Assembly (NCBI RefSeq): GCF_041296385.1
Contig: NW_027183505.1
Location: forward strand, 396,177-460,176
DNA length: 64,000 nucleotides
Source of the DNA: Aphelocoma coerulescens
Lineage: Eukaryota; Chordata; Aves; Passeriformes; Corvidae
Direction of reading: 5' to 3'
Shown one piece after another: positions 22,083-35,146 of this stretch. Both the position numbers and the translations under genes were made by a program. The notes beneath the pieces were generated by a model. The model worked only from the letters and a program-made list of their open reading frames with translations. It did no database searches and had not been told where the DNA came from. Each line of letters starts with the position of its first letter. The first letter of the stretch is position 1.

Positions 22083-24264
22083 ATGTGGCTCCTGAGTGGG
22101 GTTTGTTGTTTAGGAAACCTGCTCCGGCTTTTCCATTCTTTCCTTGCAAACAGGAAAACTTCTCCTGGGGCTGTGTGCAGGCAGAGCCCTGAGGAGAGCA
22201 GGTGGCACATGGTGCGCTGGGCTGGGACAGCCAGCTGCAGAGCTCAAGGGAAGAAGCCCAAAGTGTCACAATGGCTCCTTGCCTTCCCATGCAACACCTG
22301 GGTCACAATGGTCTCCTTGATTCCATGAGGCCCCACTGTGTCAAAATGGCTCCTTGGTTCCATCAGGTTCCGCAGTGTCACCATGGTCTCCTTTGATCCG
22401 CACTGTCATCATGGACAATTGGTTCCATGAGGCCCCGCAGTGTCACAATGGTCCCTTGCTTCCATAGCTTTTACGTTGTAACAATGGACTCCTTGCTTCT
22501 ATGAGCTAGCCTGCTTTTTGCAGAGGTGTCTTTGGTTCCAACAAGGCCCCGCTGTGTCTCAGTGCACCCTGGCTTCCATGTGGATGTGGAGTATCACAAA
22601 GGCTCCTTGGTTCCACCAGGTCCTGCTGTGTCACAATGGGTCCTGTGGTCCCTGAGGCCCTCCAAAGTCATTGTGGAGGCTTGCTTCCATGAGGTTCCAT
22701 TATGTGCCAGTGGTCATCTTGGTTCCAGGAGTTTCCTTAGTGTCACAATGCTCTCCATGCTTCCATTAGGCCCTGCTTTGCCACAATGGTCCCCTTGTTT
22801 CCATGAGGCCCCGCTGTGTCACAATGGACCTATGGTTCCATGATGTTGCGTGGTGTCACCGTGCTCTTCTTGAATCCGCAGTTTAACCATGGACCATTGG
22901 TTCCATGCGGCCTGGCCGTGTCACAATGGGCTCCTTGATTCCATGATTCCCCACGGTGTCACAATGGAGCCTTGTTTCTAGGAGGTTCTGTACTGTCACA
23001 ATTGCCTCCTTGATGCCATCAGCCCCTGCAGTGTCACAATGGCTCCTTGGTTCCATGAGGAACACAATAGCTTGGCATAAGCATTGAGCAACAGCTGCTG
23101 AACACACCTGGCAACATCTGCTTGCATCAAAAGAGTGCTTCAAGCTGACAATGGCACCAGCAGCTTCCATCTGCAACAGAGACCCATAAAAGGACAGGCT
23201 GTGCCGGTTTGGACAAATGTGGAGGAAAATATCCTCTGATAGAAGGCAGGTTACACCCAGCCCTCCCCCACCAGGTTTTTGGAAAAAAGAACTTTCCTGG
23301 GAAGAAAGTGAAAGAGATAAAAACTATTTTTTTAACAAACACACAGGAAAAGGATAACAATGCTAAATATTAAAAGCTCTCGCTGTGCAGAGAAAGCTGG
23401 GATAATTTTAGAGTCCTTCTGTGTTTCGGTGGGGTCTCCTGAAACATCCATAGACAGCGAGGCCCGTGCAAAGAAACAGGGAGCGATTCTTGAGAGAAGT
23501 TTCAGAGCTCTTTCTTCTCCAGCCACATGGGCGGGGCACTGCCAAAGAACTGAGCAATCACAGCACAACCAGGGCCCTCCTCGCACAGGGCAACACAAAA
23601 TAAGCAGTGCTGAACAGGATTAGGGCACATGTCAGCAGGGAGCAGGGAGACCCCCGTGCCCAGGCCATGCCTCTACCCCAGGGTCCCCTCTCCCATGACC
23701 TCATGGCAGGGGGGAGGAACCCCAACACTTCCGTAGGTGTAGTCTCTCTCCTCCTCCTTGCAGCTGGCTCATTGGCCCACATTCAGGGCCCCCACCTCGG
23801 GAGAAAATTCTCCCAATGTGCTCTGATGTTGAAAGAGTCAAGAAGAGAAGAAGGGAAAAAAACCCCCCGAAGTCCCAGGAAAACAAAGTTCAACTCTCCA
23901 TCTCCCCCCAGAGAAAAGGAGCTGAAAACTGGCAAAAAAGAAACCAAGTTGCTTCCTCTGCTCTTGCTGCAAGCAGGATGCAGAGGAGTGTGTATGTGTG
24001 TCCTCGAAAAAACGCTCTGAGAAGTTTGTCCGGTTTTTTTCCTCTCCCCCCTCTCAGGCTCAGTTGAAAGGCACAGAAATGCACAAAGTTCACTTCTGGG
24101 CATAGAGCAGCAATAGGGGATACACATGATAAAGTCACCCCAAGACACAGGGACAGAGAATTCAGTGGAAAGACTCCGAGAATTCTGCTCCCAGAGATCA
24201 TTCATTCCTGCTCACACTGACCCTTGTAGAAAGGGGACCTCGTTCCAGGCAGCCTGTACTGAGC
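22083..24264. repeat. Unit 11 (2,182 bp), last unit of block A
   Basis: Long form with tgtcaaaatggc, gcagtttaacc near 22,879, the CArG match at 23184 and gctcattggccc. Counterpart is unit 18. Confidence 0.97.
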
Positions 24265-26441
24265 ATGTGGCTCCTGAGTGGGGTTTGTTGTTTAGGAAAC
24301 CTGCTCCGGCTTTTCCATTCTTTCCTTGCAAACAGGAAAACTTCTCCTGGGGCTGTGTGCAGGCAGAGCCCTGAGGAGAGCAGGTGGCACATGGTGCGCT
24401 GGGCTGGGACAGCCAGCTGCAGAGCTCAAGGGAAGAAGCCCAAAGTGTCACAATGGCTCCTTGCCTTCCCATGCAACACCTGGGTCACAATGGTCTCCTT
24501 GATTCCATGAGGCCCCACTGTGTCAAAATGGCTCCTTGGTTCCATCAGGTTCCGCAGTGTCACCATGGTCTCCTTTGATCCGCACTGTCATCATGGACAA
24601 TTGGTTCCATGAGGCCCCGCAGTGTCACAATGGTCCCTTGCTTCCATAGCTTTTACGTTGTAACAATGGACTCCTTGCTTCTATGAGCTAGCCTGCTTTT
24701 TGCAGAGGTGTCTTTGGTTCCAACAAGGCCCCGCTGTGTCTCAGTGCACCCTGGTTTCCATGTGGATGTGGAGTATCACAAAGGCTCCTTGGTTCCACCA
24801 GGTCCTGCTGTGTCACAATGGGTCCTGTGGTCCCTGAGGCCCTCCAAAGTCATTGTGGAGGCTTGCTTCCATGAGGTTCCATTATGTGCCAGTGGTCATC
24901 TTGGTTCCAGGAGTTTCCTTAGTGTCACAATGCTCTCCATGCTTCCATTAGGCCCTGCTTTGCCACAATGGTCCCCTTGTTTCCATGAGGCCCCGCTGTG
25001 TCACAATGGACCTATGGTTCCATGATGTTGCGTGGTGTCACCGTGCTCTTCTTGAATCCGCAGTGTAACCATGGACCATTGGTTCCATGCAGCCGTGTCA
25101 CAATGGGCTCCTTGATTCCATGATTCCCCACGGTGTCACAATGGAGCCTTGTTTCTAGGAGGTTCTGTACTGTCACAATTGCCTCCTTGATGCCATCAGC
25201 CCCTGCAGTGTCACAATGGCTCCTTGGTTCCATGAGGAACACAATAGCTTGGCATAAGCATTGAGCAACAGCTGCTGAACACACCTGGCAACATCTGCTT
25301 GCATCAAAAGAGGGCTTCAAGCTGACAATGGCACCAGCAGCTTCCATCTGCAACAGAGACCCAGGAAAGGACAGGCTGTGCCGGTTTGGACAAATGTGGA
25401 GGAAAATATCCTCTGATAGAAGGCAGGTTACACCCAGCCCTCCCCCACCAGGTTTTTGGAAAAAAGAACTTTCCTGGGAAGAAAGTGAAAGAGATAAAAA
25501 CTATTTTTTTAACAAACACACAGGAAAAGGATAACAATGCTAAATATTAAAAGCTCTCGCTGTGCAGAGAAAGCTGGGATAATTTGAGAGTCCTTCCGTG
25601 TTTCGGTGGGGTCTCCTGAAACATCCATAGACAGCGAGGCCCGTGCAAAGAAACAGGGAGCGATTCTTGAGAGAAGTTTCAGAGCTCTTTCTTCTCCAGC
25701 CACATGGGCGGGGCACTGCCAAAGAACTGAGCAATCACGGCACAACCAGGGCCCTCCTCGCACAGGGCAACACAAAATAAGCAGTGCTGAACAGGATTAG
25801 GGCACATGTGAGAAGGGAGCAGGGAGACCCCGTGCCCAGGCCATGCCTCTACCCCAGGGTCCCCTCTCCCATGACCTCATGGCAGGGGGGAGGAACCCCA
25901 ACACTTCCGTAGGTGCAGTCTCTCTCCTCCTCCTTGCAGCTGGCTCATGGGCCCACATTCAGGGCCCCCACCTCGGGAGAAAATTCTCCCAATGTGCTCT
26001 GATGTTGAAAGAGTCAAGAAGAGAAGAAGGGAAAAAAACCCCCAAAGTCCCAGGAAAACAAAGTTCAACTCTCCATCTCCCCCCAGAGAAAAGGAGCTGA
26101 AAACTGGCTAAAAAGAAACAAAGTTGCTTCCCTCTGCTCTTGCTGCAAGCAGGATGCAGAGGAGTGTGTATGTGTGTCCTTGAACAAACGCTCTGAGAAG
26201 TTTGTCCGGTTTTTTCTCCTCTCCTCCCTCTCAGGCTCAGTTGAAAGGCACAGAAATGCACAAAGTTCACTTCTGGGCATAGAGCAGCAATAGGGGATAC
26301 ACACGATAAAGTCACCCCAAGACACAGGGACAGAGAATTCAGTGGAAAGACTCCGAGAATTCTGCTCCCAGAGATCATTCATTCCTGCTCACACTGACCC
26401 TTGTAGAAAGGGGACATCGTTCCAGGCAGCCTGTACTGAGC
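24265..26441. repeat. Unit 12 (2,177 bp), first unit of block B
   Basis: Identical in markers to unit 5, including cacggcac near 25,737, except that it reads tgctccggc at its start. Confidence 0.97.
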
Positions 26442-28623
26442 ATGTGGCTCCTGAGTGGGGTTTGTTGTTTAGGAAACCTGCTCCGGCTTTTCCATTCTTT
26501 CCTTCCAAACAGGAAAACTTCTCCTGGGGCTGTGTGCAGGCAGAGCCCTGAGGAGAGCAGGTGGCACATGGTGCGCTGGGCTGGGACAGCCAGCTGCAGA
26601 GCTCAAGGGAAGAAGCCCAAAGTGTCACAATGGCTCCTTGCCTTCACATGCAACACCTGGGTCACAATGGTCTCCTTGATTCCATGAGGCCCCACTGTGT
26701 CACAATGGCTCCTTGGTTCCATCAGGTTCCGCAGTGTCACCATGGTCTCCTTTGATCCGCACTGTCATCATGGACAATTGGTTCCATGAGGCCCCGCAGT
26801 GTCACAATGGTCCCTTGCTTCCATAGCTTTTACGTTGTAACAATGGACTCCTTGCTTCTATGAGCTAGCCTGCTTTTTGCAGAGGTGTCTTTGGTTCCAA
26901 CAAGGCCCCGCTGTGTCTCAGTGCACCCTGGTTTCCATGTGGATGTGGAGTATCACAAAGGCTCCTTGGTTCCACCAGGTCCTGCTGTGTCACAATGGGT
27001 CCTGTGGTCCCTGAGGCCCTCCAAAGTCATTGTGGAGGCTTGCTTCCATGAGGTTCCATTATGTGCCAGTGGTCATCTTGGTTCCAGGAGTTTCCTTAGT
27101 GTCACAATGCTCTCCATGCTTCCATTAGGCCCTGCTTTGCCACAATGGTCCCCTTGTTTCCATGAGGCCCCGCTGTGTCACAATGGACCTATGGTTCCAT
27201 GATGTTGCGTGGTGTCACCGTGCTCTTCTTGAATCCGCAGTGTAACCATGGACCATTGGTTCCATGCGGCCTGGCTGTGTCACAATGGGCTCCTTGATTC
27301 CATGATTCCCCACGGTGTCACAATGGAGCCTTGTTTCTAGGAGGTTCTGTACTGTCACAATTGCCTCCTTGATGCCATCAGCCCCTGCAGTGTCACAATG
27401 GCTCCTTGGTTCCATGAGGAACACAATAGCTTGGCATAAGCATTGAGCAACAGCTGCTGAACACACCTGGCAACATCTGCTTGCATCAAAAGAGTGCTTC
27501 AAGCTGACAATGGCACCAGCAGCTTCCATCTGCAACAGAGACCCATAAAAGGACAGGCTGTGCCGGTTTGGACAAATGTGGAGGAAAATATCCTCTGATA
27601 GAAGGCAGGTTACACCCAGCCCTCCCCCACCAGGTTTTTGGAAAAAAGAACTTTCCTGGGAAGAAAGTGAAAGAGATAAAAACTATTTTTTTAACAAACA
27701 CACAGGAAAAGGATAACAATGCTAAATATTAAAAGCTCTCGCTGTGCAGAGAAAGCTGGGATAATTTTAGAGTCCTTCTGTGTTTCGGTGGGGTCTCCTG
27801 AAACATCCATAGACAGCGAGGCCCGTGCAAAGAAACAGGGAGCGATTCTTGAGAGAAGTTTCAGAGCTCTTTCTTCTCCAGCCACATGGGCGGGGCACTG
27901 CCAAAGAACTGAGCAATCACAGCACAACCAGGGCCCTCCTCGCACAGGGCAACACAAAATAAGCAGTGCTGAACAGGATTAGGGCACATGTCAGCAGGGA
28001 GCAGGGAGACCCCCGTGCCCAGGCCATGCCTCTACCCCAGGGTCCCCTCTCCCATGACCTCATGGCAGGGGGGAGGAACCCCAACACTTCCGTAGGTGTA
28101 GTCTCTCTCCTCCTCCTTGCAGCTGGCTCATTGGCCCACATTCAGGGCCCCCACCTCGGGAGAAAATTCTCCCAATGTGCTCTGATGTTGAAAGAGTCAA
28201 GAAGAGAAGAAGGGAAAAAAACCCCCCGAAGTCCCAGGAAAACAAAGTTCAACTCTCCATCTCCCCCCAGAGAAAAGGAGCTGAAAACTGGCAAAAAAGA
28301 AACCAAGTTGCTTCCTCTGCTCTTGCTGCAAGCAGGATGCAGAGGAGTGTGTATGTGTGTCCTCGAAAAAACGCTCTGAGAAGTTTGTCCGGTTTTTTTC
28401 CTCTCCCCCCTCTCAGGCTCAGTTGAAAGGCACAGAAATGCACAAAGTTCACTTCTGGGCATAGAGCAGCAATAGGGGATACACATGATAAAGTCACCCC
28501 AAGACACAGGGACAGAGAATTCAGTGGAAAGACTCCGAGAATTCTGCTCCCAGAGATCATTCATTCCTGCTCACACTGACCCTTGTAGAAAGGGGACCTC
28601 GTTCCAGGCAGCCTGTACTGAGC
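26442..28623. repeat. Unit 13 (2,182 bp)
   Basis: Counterpart of unit 6; long form with the CArG match at 27543 and gctcattggccc. I see no difference from unit 6 in the markers compared. Confidence 0.97.
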
Positions 28624-30794
28624 ATGTGGCTCCTGAGTGGGGTTTGTTGTTTAGGAAACCTGCTCCGGCTTTTCCATTCTTTCCTTCCAAACAGGAAAAC
28701 TTCTCCTGGGGCTGTGTGCAGGCAGAGCCCTGAGGAGAGCAGGTGGCACATGGTGCGCTGGGCTGGGACAGCCAGCTGCAGAGCTCAAGGGAAGAAGCCC
28801 AAAGTGTCACAATGGCTCCTTGCCTTCACATGCAACACCTGGGTCACAATGGTCTCCTTGATTCCATGAGGCCCCACTGTGTCACAATGGCTCCTTGGTT
28901 CCATCGGGTTCCGCAGTGTCACCATGGTCTCTTTTGATCCGCACTGTCATCATGGACAATTGGTTCCATGAGGCCCCGCAGTGTCACAATGGTCCCTTGC
29001 TTCCATAGCTTTTACGTTGTAACAATGGACTCCTTGCTTCTATGAGCTAGCCTGCTTTTTGCAGAGGTGTCTTTGGTTCCAACAAGGCCCCGCTGTGTCT
29101 CAGTGCACCCTGGTTTCCATGTGGATGTGGAGTATCACAAAGGCTCCTTGGTTCCACCAGGTCCTGCTGTGTCACAATGGGTCCTGTGGTCCCTGAGGCC
29201 CTCCAAAACCATCGTGGAGGCTTGCTTCCATGAGGTTCCATTATGTGCCAGTGGTCATCTTGGTTCCAGGAGTTTCCTTAGTGTCACAATGCTCTCCATG
29301 CTTCCATTAGGCCCTGCTTTGCCACAATGGTCCCCTTGTTTCCATGAGGCCCCGCTGTGTCACAATGGACCTATGGTTCCGTGATGTTGCGTGGTGTCAC
29401 CGTGCTCTTCTTGAATCCGCCGTGTAACCATGGACCATTGGTTCCATGCAGCCGTGTCACAATGGGCTCCTTGATTCCATGATTCCCCACGGTGTCACAA
29501 TGGAGCCTTGTTTCTAGGAGGTTCTGTACTGTCACAATTGCCTCCTTGATGCCATCAGCCCCTGCAGTGTCACAATGGCTCCTTGGTTCCATGAGGAACA
29601 CAATAGCTTGGCATAAGCATTGAGCAACAGCTGCTGAACACACCTGGCAACATCTGCTTGCATCAAAAGAGGGCTTCAAGCTGACAATGGCACCAGCAGC
29701 TTCCATCTGCAACAGAGACCCAGGAAAGGACAGGCTGTGCCGGTTTGGACAAATGTGGAGGAAAATATCCTCTGATAGAAGGCAGGTTACACCCAGCCCT
29801 CCCCCACCAGGTTTTTGGAAAAAAGAACTTTCCTGGGAAGAAAGTGAAAGAGATAAAAACTATTTTTTTAACAAACACACAGGAAAAGGATAACAATGCT
29901 AAATATTAAAAGCTCTCGCTGTGCAGAGAAAGCTGGGATAATTTGAGAGTCCTTCCGTGTTTCGGTGGGGTCTCCTGAAACATCCATAGACAGCGAGGCC
30001 CGTGCAAAGAAACAGGGAGCGATTCTTGAGAGAAGTTTCAGAGCTCTTTCTTCTCCAGCCACATGGGCGGGGCACTGCCAAAGAACTGAGCAATCACAGC
30101 ACAACCAGGGCCCTCCTCGCACAGGGCAACACAAAATAAGCAGTGCTGAACAGGATTAGGGCACATGTGAGCAGGGAGACCCCCGTGCCCAGGCCATGCC
30201 TCTACCCCAGGGTCCCCTCTCCCATGACCTCATGGCAGGGGGGAGGAACCCCAACACTTCCGGAGGTGTAGTCTCTCTCCTCCTCCTTGCAGCTGGCTCA
30301 TGGGCCCACATTCAGGGCCCCCACCTCGGGAGAAAATTCTCCCAATGTGCTCTGATGTTGAAAGTGTCAAGAAGAGAAGAAGGGAAAAAAAAACCCCAAA
30401 GTCCCAGGAAAACAAAGTTCAACTCTCCATCTCCCCCCAGAGAAAAGGAGCTGAAAACTGGCTAAAAAGAAACAAAGTTGCTTCCTCTGCTCTTGCTGCA
30501 AGCAGGATGCAGAGGAGTGTGTATGTGTGTCCTTGAACAAACGCTCTGAGAAGTTTGTCCGGTTTTTTTTCCTCTCCCCCCTCTCAGGCTCAGTTGAAAG
30601 GCACAGAAATGCACAAAGTTCACTTCTGGGCATAGAGCAGCAATAGGGGATACACACAATAAAGTCACCCCAAGACACAGGGACAGAGAATTCAGTGGAA
30701 AGACTCCGAGAATTCTGCTCCCAGAGATCATTCATTCCTGCTCACCCTGACCCTTGTAGAAAGGGGACATCGTTCCAGGCAGCCTGTACTGAGC
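28624..30794. repeat. Unit 14 (2,171 bp)
   Basis: Counterpart of unit 7 with the same 6-base deletion, ETS match (30256) and AATAAA (30658). It differs at 28,687, 29,114 and 29,893. Confidence 0.97.
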
Positions 30795-32969
30795 ATGTGG
30801 CTCCTGAGTGGGGTTTGTTGTTTAGGAAACCTGCTCCGGCTTTTCCATTCTTTCCTTCCAAACAGGAAAACTTCTCCTGGGGCTGTGTGCAGGCAGAGCC
30901 CTGAGGAGAGCAGGTGGCACATGGTGCGCTGGGCTGGGACAGCCAGCTGCAGAGCTCAAGGGAAGAAGCCCAAAGTGTCACAATGGCTCCTTGCCTTCCC
31001 ATGCAACACCTGGGTCACAATGGTCTCCTTGATTCCATGAGGCCCCACTGTGTCACAATGGCTCCTTGGTTCCATCAGGTTCCGCAGTGTCACCATGGTC
31101 TCCTTTGATCCGCACTGTCATCATGGACAATTGGTTCCATGAGGCCCCGCAGTGTCACAATGGTCCCTTGCTTCCATAGCTTTTACGTTGTAACAATGGA
31201 CTCCTTGCTTCTATGAGCTAGCCTGCTTTTTGCAGAGGTGTCTTTGGTTCCAACAAGGCCCCGCTGTGTCTCAGTGCACCCTGGCTTCCATGTGGATGTG
31301 GAGTATCACAAAGGCTCCTTGGTTCCACCAGGTCCTGCTGTGTCACAATGGGTCCTGTGGTCCCTGAGGCCCTCCAAAACCATCGTGGAGGCTTGCTTCC
31401 ATGAGGTTCCATTATGTGCCAGTGGTCATCTTGGTTCCAGGAGTTTCCTTAGTGTCACAATGCCCTCCATGCTTCCATTAGGCCCTGCTTTGCCACAATG
31501 GTCCCCTTGTTTCCATGAGGCCCCGCTGTGTCACAATGGACCTATGGTTCCGTGATGTTGCGTGGTGTCACCGTGCTCTTCTTGAATCCGCCGTGTAACC
31601 ATGGACCATTGGTTCCATGCAGCCGTGTCACAATGGGCTCCTTGATTCCATGATTCCCCACGGTGTCACAATGGAGCCTTGTTTCTAGGAGGTTCTGTAC
31701 TGTCACAATTGCCTCCTTGATGCCATCAGCCCCTGCAGTGTCACAATGGCTCCTTGCTTCCATGAGGAACACAATAGCTTGGCATAAGCATTGAGCAACA
31801 GCTGCTGAACACACCTGGCAACATCTGCTTGCATCAAAAGAGGGCTTCAAGCTGACAATGGCACCAGCAGCTTCCATCTGCAACAGAGACCCAGGAAAGG
31901 ACAGGCTGTGCCGGTTTGGACAAATGTGGAGGAAAATATCCTCTGATAGAAGGCAGGTTACACCCAGCCCTCCCCCACCAGGTTTTTGGAAAAAAGAACT
32001 TTCCTGGGAAGAAAGTGAAAGAGATAAAACCTATTTTTTTAACAAACACACAGGAAAAGGATAGCAATGCTAAATATTAAAAGCTCTCGCTGTGCAGAGA
32101 AAGCTGGGATAATTTGAGAGTCCTTCCGTGTTTCGGTGGGGTCTCCTGAAACATCCATAGACAGCGAGGCCCGTGCAAAGAAACAGGGAGCGATTCTTGA
32201 GAGAAGTTTCAGAGCTCTTTCTTCTCCAGCCACATGGGCGGGGCACTGCCAAAGAACTGAGCAATCACAGCACAACCAGGGCCCTCCTCACACAGGGCAA
32301 CACAAAATAAGCAGTGCTGAACAGGATTAGGGCACATGTGAGCAGGGAGCAGGGAGACCCCGTGCCCAGGCCATGCCTCTACCCCAGGGTCCCCTCTCCC
32401 ATGACCTCATGGCAGGGGGGAGGAACCCCAACACTTCCGTAGGTGTAGTCTCTCTCCTCCTCCTTGCAGCTGGCTCATGGGCCCACATTCAGGGCCCCCA
32501 CCTCGGGAGAAAATTCTCCCAATGTGCTCTGATGTTGAAAGAGTCAAGAAGAGAAGAAGGGGAAAAAACCCCCAAAGTCCCAGGAAAACAAAGTTCAACT
32601 CTCCATCTCCCCCCAGAGAAAAGGAGCTGAAAACTGGCTAAAAAGAAACAAAGTTGCTTCCTCTGCTCTTGCTGCAAGCAGGATGCAGAGGAGTGTGTAT
32701 GTGTGTCCTTGAACAAACGCTCTGAGAAGTTTGTCCGGTTTTTTTCCTCTCCCCCCTCTCAGGCTCAGTTGAAAGGCACAGAAACGCACAAAGTTCACTT
32801 CTGGGCATAGAGCAGCAATAGGGGATACACACAATAAAGTCACCCCAAGACACAGGGACAGAGAATTCAGTGGAAAGACTCCGAGAATTCTGCTCCCAGA
32901 GATCATTCATTCCTGCTCACACTGACCCTTGTAGAAAGGGGACATCGTTCCAGGCAGCCTGTACTGAGC
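30795..32969. repeat. Unit 15 (2,175 bp)
   Basis: Counterpart of unit 8 with AATAAA at 32833. It differs near its start (tgctccggc at 30,837 and ccttccaaac at 30,858). Confidence 0.97.
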
Positions 32970-35146
32970 ATGTGGCTCCTGAGTGGGGTTTGTTGTTTAG
33001 GAAACCTGCTCCGGCTTTTCCATTCTTTCCTTGCAAACAGGAAAACTTCTCCTGGGGCTGTGTGCAGGCAGAGCCCTGAGGAGAGCAGGTGGCACATGGT
33101 GCGCTGGGCTGGGACAGCCAGCTGCAGAGCTCAAGGGAAGAAGCCCAAAGTGTCACAATGGCTCCTTGCCTTCCCATGCAACACCTGGGTCACAATGGTC
33201 TCCTTGATTCCATGAGGCCCCACTGTGTCACAATGGCTCCTTGGTTCCATCAGGTTCCGCAGTGTCACCATGGTCTCCTTTGATCCGCACTGTCATCATG
33301 GACAATTGGTTCCATGAGGCCCCGCAGTGTCACAATGGTCCCTTGCTTCCATAGGTTTGATGTTGTAACAAAGGACTCCTTGCTTCTATGAGCTAGCCTG
33401 CTTTTTGCAGAGGTGTCTTTGGTTCCAACAAGGCCCCGCTGTGTCTCAGTGCACCCTGGCTTCCATGTGGATCTGGAGTATCACAAAGGCTCCTTGGTTC
33501 CACCAGGTCCTGCTGTGTCACAATGGGTCCTGTGGTCCCTGAGGCCCTCCAAAACCATCGTGGAGGCTTGCTTCCATGAGGTTCCATTATGTGCCAGTGG
33601 TCATCTTGGTTCCAGGAGTTTCCTTAGTGTCACAATGCCCTCCATGCTTCCATTAGGCCCTGCTTTGCCACAATGGTCCCCTTGTTTCCATGAGGCCCCG
33701 CTGTGTCACAATGGACCTATGGTTCCGTGATGTTGCGTGGTGTCACCGTGCTCTTCTTGAATCCGCCGTGTAACCATGGACCATTGGTTCCATGCAGCCG
33801 TGTCACAATGGGCTCCTTGATTCCATGATTCCCCACGGTGTCACAATGGAGCCTTGTTTCTAGGAGGTTCTGTACTGTCACAATTGCCTCCTTGATGCCA
33901 TCAGCCCCTGCAGTGTCACAATGGCTCCTTGCTTCCATGAGGAACACAATAGCTTGGCATAAGCATTGAGCAACAGCTGCTGAACACACCTGGCAACATC
34001 TGCTTGCATCAAAAGAGGGCTTCAAGCTGACAATGGCACCAGCAGCTTCCATCTGCAACAGAGACCCAGGAAAGGACAGGCTGTGTCGGTTTGGACAAAT
34101 GTGGAGGAAAATATCCTCTGATAGAAGGCAGGTTACACCCAGCCCTCCCCCACCAGGTTTTTGGAAAAAAGAACTTTCCTGGGAAGAAAGTGAAAGAGAT
34201 AAAACCTATTTTTTTAACAAACACACAGGAAAAGGATAGCAATGCTAAATATTAAAAGCTCTCGCTGTGCAGAGAAAGCTGGGATAATTTGAGAGTCCTT
34301 CCGTGTTTCGGTGGGGTCTCCTGAAACATCCATAGACAGCGAGGCCCGTGCAAAGAAACAGGGAGCGATTCTTGAGAGAAGTTTCAGAGCTCTTTCTTCT
34401 CCAGCCACATGGGCGGGGCACTGCCAAAGAACTGAGCAATCACAGCACAACCAGGGCCCTCCTCACACAGGGCAACACAAAATAAGCAGTGCTGAACAGG
34501 ATTAGGGCACATGTGAGCAGGGAGCAGGGAGACCCCCGTGCCCAGGCCATGCCTCTACCCCAGGGTCCCCTCTCCCATGACCTCATGGCAGGGGGGAGGA
34601 ACCCCAACACTTCCGTAGGTGCAGTCTCTCTCCTCCTCCTTGCAGCTGGCTCATGGGCCCACATTCAGGGCCCCCACCTCGGGAGAAAATTCTCCCAATG
34701 TGCTCTGATGTTGAAAGAGTCAAGAAGAGAAGAAGGGGAAAAAACCCCCAAAGTCCCAGGAAAACAAAGTTCAACTCTCCATCTCCCCCCAGAGAAAAGG
34801 AGCTGAAAACTGGCTAAAAAGAAACAAAGTTGCTTCCTCTGCTCTTGCTGCAAGCAGGATGCAGAGGAGTGTGTATGTGTGTCCTTGAACAAACGCTCTG
34901 AGAAGTTTGTCCGGTTTTTTTTCCTCTCCCCCCTCTCAGGCTCAGTTGAAAGGCACAGAAATGCACAAAGTTCACTTCTGGGCATAGAGCAGCAATAGGG
35001 GATACACATGATAAAGTCACCCCAAGACACAGGGACAGAGAATTCAGTGGAAAGACTCCGAGAATTCTGCTCCCAGAGATCATTCATTCCTGCTCACCCT
35101 GACCCTTGTAGAAAGGGGACATCGTTCCAGGCAGCCTGTACTGAGC
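32970..35146. repeat. Unit 16 (2,177 bp)
   Basis: Counterpart of unit 9 with the tgtgtcggtttgg variant near 34,082. No marker difference noticed. Confidence 0.97.

Larger units (their letters stand above)
9067..24307. repeat. Higher-order repeat, 7-unit block, copy A (15,241 bp)
   Basis: Units 5-11 form a block repeated immediately downstream at an offset of exactly 15,241 bases. Unit lengths match in order (2177, 2182, 2171, 2175, 2177, 2177, 2182). Private variants match too: cacggcac near 10,496, the cgggtt variant near 13,665, AATAAA at 15,417 and 17,592, tgtgtcgg near 18,842, and gcagtttaacc near 22,879. The left limit is set by a mismatch at 9,066 (a here, c at 24,307); upstream, an indel and further mismatches appear by about 8.4-8.7 kb. 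I noticed seven substitutions between the copies: 13,446, 13,873, 14,652, 15,596, 15,617, 20,575 and 22,573. Confidence 0.93.
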